Source: Tridacna crocea
Lineage: Eukaryota > Mollusca > Bivalvia > Cardiida > Cardiidae
DNA: 64,000 nt
Reading direction: 5' to 3'
Assembly (NCBI GenBank): GCA_943736015.1
Contig: OX031071.1
Location: 34,008,619-34,072,618, forward strand
The position numbers and the translations under genes are program-made. Position 1 is the stretch's first letter, and each line of letters starts with the position of its first letter. Positions 57,194 through 64,000 of this stretch are shown here, one piece after another. Below the pieces are notes generated by a model. The model searched no databases, was not told the DNA's origin, and was given only the letters and a program-made list of their open reading frames with translations.

Positions 57194-57446
57194 CTGAAAA
57201 AAAAAAATAAAAAAGCTATTCATAATGAGCTTATTTTCCACCAATTGACAAATACTTTATATTCTGTGATACCACATTTGATGGACTTGTTGATAAGTTT
57301 AATTTAATTAGTTTAAACATATCTATTTTACCTCGATTGAGAAACAAGTTCTTACAACTTATACTAATCTCTCTCGATTCTGCTGGTTGATTAGATTGAT
57401 TTAAAGGTGTTTTATGCCACTTTCAATATCATTTCAGTCATATTAA

Positions 57447-57711
57447 CTCTTTACCAAACGACAAAGTTCTAATATTGAAAGAACTTGCAGAGGACAAAAT
57501 AAATTAAAAGCACTTGCAGAGGGCAAAATAAACGTAACTGAAAAATTGAGATTTGTTTCCAGCAGGTTAGTAAACTTTGTTAGAAAAGGAGAAAATGCTG
57601 GTTACCAGCATTTTCTCCTTTTCCTACAATGTTTTCAGAAGGCTTTCTTCAATAGGCTTCTTTCTCAGTGTCGTGAAAAGTTCAAAACCAGGAATTGTTT
57701 GGGAAAAGTTT
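57447..57711 (+). mobile_element. TTAA-type MITE with two internal duplications
   Basis: CTTGCAGAG(G/A)ACAAAATAAA occurs twice in the left arm, and AGGCTT-CTTC occurs twice in the right arm. Confidence 0.72.
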
Positions 57712-57786
57712 AAGATAACAGTTCACATATTCATGTATTTTCTGAGTTTTGCTAGTACAAGGTTTGAGTTCTTAAACCAGAACATT

Positions 57787-57890
57787 TAAGACTTACCTAA
57801 ATTGAAATTTCTGCAAAGAAAAAAATCAAACACAAAATAAGAATTGGTTTTGGGAACAGTAGAAAACATTGTGGGAAAAGGGGAAAAGTA
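57787..57890 (+). mobile_element. TTAA-type MITE, left half only
   Basis: AAGACTTACCTAAATTGAAA arm and half core ending GGGGAAAAG. Confidence 0.5.
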
Positions 57891-57972
57891 CCATCATCTC
57901 AGTCCAGCTGTTATAGAGAGGAAGATGCTTGATAAAAAGTTAATCCGTAGGACACACACAGGGCCATGATAA

Positions 57973-58188
57973 CCCATTACCACACAATCCCTACTTTGAC
58001 AACCCAGGGAAAGAAACGTTTTGAAAACATTGTTTGAAAAGGAGAAAATGCTGGTCACCAGCATTTTCTCCTTTTCCACGTTTTCTACCCTTCCTATATC
58101 AAATTTCGATTTTTCAGTCACATTTATTTTATCGTCTGCAAATGCTTCCAATTTGGACCTGTCTATAAATTTGTCGTTTGGGAAAGAG
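57973..58188 (-). mobile_element. TTAA-type MITE, full length
   Basis: ATAA left, TTAA right; the core contains CTGGTCACCAGC. Confidence 0.8.
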
Positions 58189-58423
58189 TTAAAGGCCTAT
58201 ATACATGTACATGTACATGGCTACACTTTCAACACAACATCCAAAATGGTGGTGTCAACCGATACAAGGCTTCCACAAGACAAACATAATGAGTAGCTTG
58301 CACAATATTATTTGAAGTTTCCCGTAATGGTTGTCATTAAGGAGGAGGGAATGGATTGTTTTTAAAAATAAAGGAATATACATACTGTATAGTTACGAAA
58401 TTATCGTTTGTTGTCTTTCTTAA

Positions 58424-58613
58424 CCCTTTACTTCACAATCCCTACTTTTAACAACCCCGAGAAAGAAAGCAAATTCAACCAGCATTTTCTCTTTTTCCCC
58501 ACGATGTTTTCTACCCTTCCAAAACCAATTTTCAATTTTTCAGTCACATTAATTTTATCATCTGCAAATGCTTTGAACTGGACCAGACTAAAACTTTTTC
58601 ATATGGTAACGAG
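58424..58613 (-). mobile_element. TTAA-type MITE lacking half the palindrome
   Basis: TTAA at 58420-58423 and 58614-58617; the left half of the core is deleted. Confidence 0.75.
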
Positions 58614-58813
58614 TTAAACAAATAGAGCAATTAAAACGAGGCGTCCCTTTATATTGTTAGGTAAACATATTGCGAAGAGTCCAAACTGATTCAGTGTAAC
58701 TTTAAAAGGATAACCAAATTGCACTTTGTAGTAACTAACGGTCTTTTATTTTTTGACAACAAATCATGTAAATACATAGTTACTTACCTCCAAGTTGTTT
58801 AAATCCATGTTTA

Positions 58814-59113
58814 ACCCCTTACCTAACATCCCTGGTTTTCACAATCCAGAGGAAGAGACCTTCTGAAAACATTGTGATAAGCAGCATTTTCCCCTTTTCC
58901 CACAATGTTTTCTACTCTTTTTAAAGTCAAGTTTTAATTTTTGAAAAAATCATGGAAAAAGGGGAAAATGCTGGTGACCAGCATTTTCTCCTTTTCCCAC
59001 GATGTTTGCTACTCGTTTAAAGTCAAGTTTTAACTTTTGAGTTAAGTCTGTTTTGTTGTCTGCAAGTGCTTTTAATTTGGACAAGTCCAAAATTTTGTCG
59101 TTTGGTAAAGGGT
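58814..59113 (-). mobile_element. TTAA-type MITE with duplicated core
   Basis: TTAA both sides. Core plus following arm (ending TTAAAGTCAAGTTTTAA) occurs twice, giving 300 bp. Confidence 0.78.
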
Positions 59114-59410
59114 TTAAATGAAAATAATGATAAATTTCTATCAAAGTGACATCATAAAGTTAATCTACCAAACTGCATGTTTAACCAGCAATGTTAATTC
59201 TCAGTGATATCATTGAATTGGGGCTCTCAGAAGGGAAATACTTTGTCGTCAGCGTACTCAATTTGCGAGTACATAAACTGGGAAATTTTAATGAAAACAT
59301 ATTGAAATGGTAAAACTTTGCAGAATAATAAATCTGTTCTACAGTCAGGGGGCTTGGGACTTGGAAACTTGTTAATGGCTGTGGCAAATTATGTTGCCAC
59401 ATCATCTTAA

Positions 59411-59793
59411 ACCTTTACCACCCGACTTTTAACGACCCTGTGAAAGAAGCCTTTGAAAACATCTTGGGAAAAGGAGAAAATGCTGGTAACCAGCATTTTC
59501 TCCTTTTCCCACATTGTTTTCTTCCCTTCCCAAAATCAATTTAAGTTTCTTAGTCTCATTTATTTTTTCGTCTTCAAATGCTCCCAATTTGGACTAGTCT
59601 ATAATTTTGTCGTCTCCAAATGCTCCAAATTTGTACTAGTCTATAATTTTGTCGTCTGCAAATGCTCCCCAATTTGTACTAGTCTATAATTTTGTCGTCT
59701 GCAAATGCTCCCAATTTGGACTAGTCTATAATTTTGTCGTCTGCAAATGCTCCCAATTTGAACAAGTCTATAATTTTGTCGTCTGGTAAAGAG
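59411..59793 (-). mobile_element. TTAA-type MITE with five-fold internal tandem repeat
   Basis: TTAA both sides. The segment TTTTGTCGTCTGCAAATGCT followed by CCCAATTTGGACTAGTCTATAA, present once in other copies, occurs five times, so the element grows to 383 bp. Confidence 0.82.
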
Positions 59794-59883
59794 TTAATGT
59801 CTTCACCTAGTAATGGATTCATAAAAATAAATAATGTTGCCACCTCTGTGGTGTAGTATACCAAGCTAGTTTTCATAAAATCT

Positions 59884-60066
59884 ATTTTGTCCGACATAGA
59901 TCTAACAAACTCATGAGGTAAACTAATCCCATCACATGCAGAACATTGACCAATAGCTAACCCTGTCAGTCTGTGCATTTTGTCCAACATAGATCTGACA
60001 AACTCATGAGGTAAACTGATCCCATCACATGCAGAACATTGACCAAAAGCTAACCCTGTCAGTCTA
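59884..60066 (-). repeat. 93-bp direct duplication, open on the minus strand
   Basis: Two copies, 31 codons each, of LTGLAIGQCSACDGISLPHE followed by FVRSM(L/S)DK. The period is a multiple of three and both copies are open. It lies in an N6AMT1 intron, same strand. No known protein is recognised; it may be chance. Confidence 0.6.
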
Positions 60067-60109
60067 AGCAGGCTGACTTAGGTTGATAGTTTTTGCATTT
60101 ATCAATTAA

Positions 60110-60330
60110 ACCTTTACCAAACGACGATATTCTAGGCTTGTCCAAATCAAAAGTTTTTGCAGACGACGTATTAAAAGTAACTAAAAATTCGAATGTTGTT
60201 TTGTAAAGAGTAGAAAACATTGTGGGAAAAGGAGAAAATGCTGGTTACCAGCATTTTCTCCTTTTCCCACAGTGTTTTCTAAAGGCTTTCTTCTCTGGGT
60301 CGTCAAAAGACGGGATTGTGTGGTAATGGG
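60110..60330 (+). mobile_element. TTAA-type MITE, full length
   Basis: TTAA at 60106-60109 and 60331-60334; near-perfect palindrome. It ends 46 bases before N6AMT1 exon 3. Confidence 0.85.
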
Positions 60331-60375
60331 TTAATTAAACCCTGTTTTCACAGATCAAGGCTCATTTATACTTAC

Positions 60376-60466
60376 AAGATCAGTTACAACTTGATCAGAA
60401 ACTATTTCATTCACCTCAGCTGTTTTCCTTGAAGTTTCTGCTGCTCTTATATTGATATCTGTACAT
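60376..60466 (-). CDS. N6AMT1: N6AMT1 exon 3: acidic SAM-ribose motif region
   Basis: A 91-bp exon with a CTTTTCTTGTAG acceptor and a GTAAGT donor. After the split codon it reads CTDINIRAAETSRKTAEVNE, then IVSDQVVTDL. The CTDIN segment fits the family's conserved acidic strand end after motif I, which contacts the SAM ribose. The exon ends on a codon boundary (phase 0), which fits exon 4. MITE copies lie on both sides in the flanking introns. Confidence 0.92.
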
Positions 60467-60650
60467 CTACAAGAAAAGCCGGAAATACAAAGTTATGACC
60501 CATGGTCTGTGAACAGGGTATTTATTGTAACTGTAAAATATATCGACACAGGTCTGTCTGTGCTGGCTTACATGATTGGAAATATTTTGCTTTTTATTCA
60601 CTATGAAAACAAAACTCTAATGTTCACTATCTCGGCTATTACCTATTTAA

Positions 60651-60873
60651 CTCTTTACCAAACTACAAAATAGTAGAACTGTCCAAGTGGAAAGCATTCG
60701 CGGATGACAATATAAATGTGGCTCAAAAATTGAAATTTGTTTCTGGAAGGGTAGAAAACATCATGGGGAAAAAGGAGAAAATTCTGCTTACTAGCATAAA
60801 TCCTCCTTTATCCCACAATGTTTTCAAAAAGCTTCTTTCTCAGGGTCATTAAAAGTCGGGACTGTGTCATAAA
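60651..60873 (+). mobile_element. TTAA-type MITE, decayed right core
   Basis: TTAA at 60647-60650; the right half of the palindrome reads TAGCATAAATCCTCC. Confidence 0.75.
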
Positions 60874-61365
60874 GAGGTTTGGAACACTTTTTGCACAAGA
60901 ATATTTTTATGAAAATATTACAGTTGGAATAATACATGCTTAGAAAATGGTTTAGAGGTAAAAATGTTTCAAAACTCGTGAATCCTAAATTTTCCTAAAT
61001 GTTTTCAAAAATCTTTTCTTCTAGTCTGCACAAAGGAAGATCAAAATGAAATTCTTAAAAAAGTTTTTAACGTGGACACAAATGAGAGATCATGGCAATG
61101 GGGCAATTTCCTAATTTGTCATGATAATTTCAAAACACTAAAATAGCTACAGACGCACAGTTTGCTTGCAAGCATAACAAGCCTTATATTTATCAGCTTA
61201 AAAGCAAATTCCCAACTATATACACGTATGCACAAGAGACATTTTCCAAACATAGGTAAAAATACAAAGTTAGTAAAATATTCAGTCTTTCAATCAAGAA
61301 TATTCCTACATGTAATTGTATTATGTCAAAATGAAACATGTTAACAAAACAAATTAATAACTCAC
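60874..61365. other. N6AMT1 intron, unassigned
   Basis: AT-rich unique sequence between exons 2 and 3 with no further exon. Confidence 0.5.
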
Positions 61366-61452
61366 ACTGTAAATGATGTAGATGCAAGTTCTTGAGCTAA
61401 AAATGTTGCACAAATACCAGAACCTGATCCAATTTCAACACACAAAGTAGGT
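61366..61452 (-). CDS. N6AMT1: N6AMT1 exon 2: SAM-binding motif I
   Basis: An 87-bp exon bounded by a TTTATTTCAG acceptor and a GTGAGT donor. It enters with one base of a split codon, then reads PTLCVEIGSGSGICATFLAQ and on to SFT, and leaves with two bases. EIGSGSG is the glycine-rich loop (motif I) that binds S-adenosylmethionine. The split codon at the 3' end joins exon 3 to give Val-Cys, so the junction is phase-consistent. The upstream neighbour exon, expected to carry the YEPAED helix, is not in the window. Confidence 0.93.
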
Positions 61453-61542
61453 CTGAAATAAATAAACATCTTATTTGGCTTTTTATGAGTGTATAATATA
61501 TATCTATCTATGTACTGGCTCTAACATGCTTATAAGCCTAAC

Positions 61543-61963
61543 TCTTTACCAAATGACAAAATTATAGACTGGTCCAAATTGGAAGCATTTGCAGACCACA
61601 AAATAAATGTGACTGAAAAATTAAAATTTGTTTTGTTAAGGGTAGTAAACATTGTGGGAAAAGGAGAAAATGCTGGTAACCATTTTCTCCATTTCCCTCA
61701 ATGTTTACCAAAGGTTTCCTTCCTTGGGGTTGTTTAAAGTTGGGATTGTGTGGTTACCAAATGACAAAATGTTAGAATGGTCCAAATTGAAAAAAAACTT
61801 GCAGACAAAAAAATTAATGTTACAAAAAATGTGTTCTGAAAGAATAGAAAACCTTGTGGGAAAAGGAGAAAATGCTGGTGACCAGCATTTTCTCCTTTTC
61901 TCACAATGTTTTCAAAAGGTTTCCGTCCCAGGGTTGTTAAAACTCAGGATTGTGTGGTAAAGG
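61543..61963 (+). mobile_element. Two TTAA-type MITEs in direct tandem
   Basis: Copies at 61543-61753 and 61754-61963 meet end to end (GTGTGG|TTACCAAATGAC) without TTAA between, so they look like a tandem pair or a truncated fusion. Confidence 0.75.
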
Positions 61964-62349
61964 GAAATAGTTCCTTTCATAAATATAGTTGCCTTTGCAG
62001 CATTTGTAGATCAACTTTAGATTGCATAAGTGTGCAGTCTGATCTCTGCACTGTCAGTATTTCTGAGATACTCTGGACAAAAGAAACTTTTGCAATCTTG
62101 TTCTGCAATCTTGTGTCTCTTATTTCTAGTTTGAAAATCTCAGTTTGATTTTTTTGTTGCAAGCAGTTGTTCTTTTTCACACAGAATTTTTTCCACTGCT
62201 TATGGATATATAATTATACAGATAAAACTATTATTGGTTCAAGTGCTCCTTTTCCCACAATATTGTAAGCTCTACAAATGATGCAAAAATATCAATGAGC
62301 TACAATCTTGACTCTTGATTCATAGTTGTTTATGTAGTAGCATCATAAA

Positions 62350-62568
62350 TCCTTTACCACACAATCCTTGATGACCCTGAAGAGAGGCCTTCTGAAACCG
62401 TAGTGGGAAAAGAAAAAAATGCTGGTAAACAACCTTTTCTCCTTCTGTCACAGTGCTTTCTACACTTTAAATGATAAAGTCTATACATGTTTTCAGTTAC
62501 CTTTGTCATCTGCAAATACATGTACTTTAAATTTAGACAAAAGTAAAATTTTGTTACTTGGTAATAGG
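62350..62568 (-). mobile_element. TTAA-type MITE, diverged
   Basis: TTAA follows at 62569-62572; core decayed (CTGGTAAACAACC). Confidence 0.68.
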
Positions 62569-62610
62569 TTAACAGAGCTCCAGATAAGCAGGAGTAATGG
62601 TATTCTAAAT

Positions 62611-63010
62611 CCATTATTTCTCTTTGAAACTCTATGTTGTGGATACTCATTAGAATCGTCTTGATGAGACAATTCTAATGAGTACCCACAACATAGGGTT
62701 TAGTGGAGCATAAACAATATTTTCAATTTTAAAATCAAAATCACTACCTCTATCTGGAGCTTTGGGTTAAGAAACCTCTTGGGTAAGAGAACTGATTCTA
62801 GAGAGCATCCCATTATTTCTCTTTGAAACCCTATGTTGTGGATACTCATTAGAATCGTCTCGATGAGACGATTCTAATGAGTACCCACAACATAGGGTTT
62901 AGGGGAGCATAAACAATATTTTCAATTTTAAAATCAAAATCACTCCCTCTATCAGGAGTTTTGGGTTAAGTAACCTCTTGAGTGAGAAAACTGATTCTAG
63001 AGGGTATCCC
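62611..63010. repeat. Tandem pair of 199-bp units, each with a 75-bp palindrome
   Basis: Units 62611-62809 and 62810-63010. Palindromes at 62627-62701 and 62826-62900 surround ATTAGAATCGTCTCGATGAG and are near-perfect: few mispairs in the first, one in the second. The rest of the unit is unpaired. Confidence 0.88.
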
Positions 63011-64000
63011 ATCGGTTCCGAGAATTCAGAGAATCTTTTCTAGCAATAATATTTACTGTCTGCATTTCACTTCTAATTCCCATTGAGATGTAATTATGAT
63101 AAACACAAATGCAGGGATCTTCATGTATTTATGTATATCAAAAGAATGTTGCCATCCTCCAGGGTTTTTACAAAAAAATCCTGATTGGAATGTCTGGTCT
63201 GATTAAGATTAAATGCATACATGTGTAGCACTGCTGTTTCCGGAAGTACTTTGAATTCTGGAATTTGCCAAAGTCATACACATGTCTAAAGTAGCATATC
63301 CAGTTGTCCATCCTGGGCATGCATAGATGCTAACCTAGGCCTGCATGTAGTACAAATAACTATCCCCAAAGGTGATGTTACTCTTGGACTGGTCGCCTCT
63401 GGGTACAGAGACAATCAAGACAAAATAAGTTGAAAGCTACGCACAGAATTTGTACGCAAGTTTGAACTCTTATAATTTCCAAAATAGAGCACAAAACTAG
63501 GATTTAAATATACCTGTGGCTTGCTTATTCAATATTCCTTCGATTGAAGTACAAATATTTTCAATCTAAACGCTGATCATGAGAAAAAACCATGCATTTC
63601 ATCAGATACTCAAGTTGTTTACATTCCCGAAAACATACCAAAAGGCCAACACGCACGATCAATTTCGTCCGTGACTTTTCCGAGATAAACATGTTGTAAA
63701 TGACTTCTACAAGCTTTTTATGTAACGAATGGTTTAACAAATTGTTTTTGGTCATGTTTAATATTAAAGGTTAATTGCATTTCACTGCAAAACAGATAAA
63801 ACCGACGAATCCGAAAGTCAGTATAGCACTCTATATTTGCTACCGGAAAATTTACGATGGACTTGAGACGGTACGGTGTACAGTAAATGTCCAAATATGA
63901 AAAAGATCACCGGTGCATCTCATTATTGAGACTAGCATAGAAGCTAACCTAAGCCTTCATGTGAACGGGGTTCAGCTCATTTCACATGACACAAATTGTA
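63011..64000. other. Unassigned; N6AMT1 exon 1 not found here
   Basis: Read on both strands for a YEPAED-type exon without success. A short minus-strand frame (63561-63755) has no recognisable product. CTAGCATAGAAGCTAACCTA at 63930 and CATAGATGCTAACCTAGGCC at 63322 are a small direct repeat. Confidence 0.45.

Larger units (their letters stand above)
51734..61452 (-). other. N6AMT1: N6AMT1/HemK2 gene span (first exon missing)
   Basis: Five exons read in order down the minus strand, with matching phases and GT-AG junctions. They give a HemK2-type class I methyltransferase: motif I EIGSGSG, then CTDIN, NPPY, a GGERGRE region and a C-terminus ending KFHR. Known role of the family: with TRMT112 it methylates the glutamine of the GGQ motif in release factor eRF1. 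The exon order matches the organisation I recall for animal N6AMT1. The N-terminal exon (YEPAED region) was not found up to base 64000. Introns are packed with MITEs. Two irregularities, an in-frame TAG in the NPPY exon and a duplicated last exon, leave open whether this copy is functional. Confidence 0.9.

Noticed and set aside
63561..63755. Candidate N6AMT1 first exon
   Set aside because: Neither this frame nor the overlapping one (HVYLGKVTDEID) matches the expected YEPAED region or the phase of exon 2.

Overview
The window is nuclear DNA of a metazoan, most likely a bivalve mollusc (inference). It is AT-rich, has short exons in long introns, and is dominated by transposons, tandem satellites and hairpin-forming miniature elements of kinds familiar from bivalve genomes. 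These include pearl-like elements with 144-156 bp core repeats and ACGG-type microsatellites, tRNA-headed SINEs and LINEs. There are no operons, no CRISPR array, no rRNA genes and no prokaryotic signals.

Two host genes can be supported. (1) A single-coding-exon B-box/NHL-type TRIM-like protein lies on the + strand (40487-41974). It has a probable 5' non-coding exon at 39882-39958, a pair of CRE-like palindromes upstream and poly(A) signals downstream. (2) A split gene on the - strand encodes the HemK2/N6AMT1 glutamine methyltransferase, which acts on eRF1 in complex with TRMT112. Five exons were found by reading translated fragments between splice sites: 61366-61452, 60376-60466, 57110-57193, 55185-55326, and a last exon present twice (53293-53396 and 51734-51837). 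The first exon, expected to carry the N-terminal part, was not found and probably lies beyond base 64000. The exon with the catalytic NPPY motif carries an in-frame TAG. The duplicated last exon sits in a ~1.56 kb tandem duplication.

Region by region: 1-4170 holds two groups of palindromic MITEs, a 247-bp TIR element and a 1189-bp TIR transposon with ATAAT repeats at its ends. 4236-10580 is a LINE nest, with a decayed L1/CR1-like element (4905-~9490) inside a second LINE. 11-23 kb is a chain of tandem arrays, MITEs and SINE-like pieces, with one 495-bp insertion bounded by a 14-bp target duplication. 23.3-33.3 kb is mostly 144-bp satellite DNA, split by a 4146-bp non-coding TIR transposon and followed by a 43-bp minisatellite (34.3-35.6 kb). 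36131-37818 is a near-perfect 1688-bp inverted repeat with 812-bp arms. 38-42.9 kb holds the TRIM-like gene. 44-47 kb holds more arrays and hairpins. 48-62.6 kb is the N6AMT1 gene, whose introns carry over twenty copies of one TTAA-flanked MITE.

The most notable themes are the altered N6AMT1 gene (nonsense codon plus duplicated terminal exon), the very dense MITE family with a long central palindrome, and several transposons whose exact ends can be read from target duplications or from an empty site inside a duplicated block.
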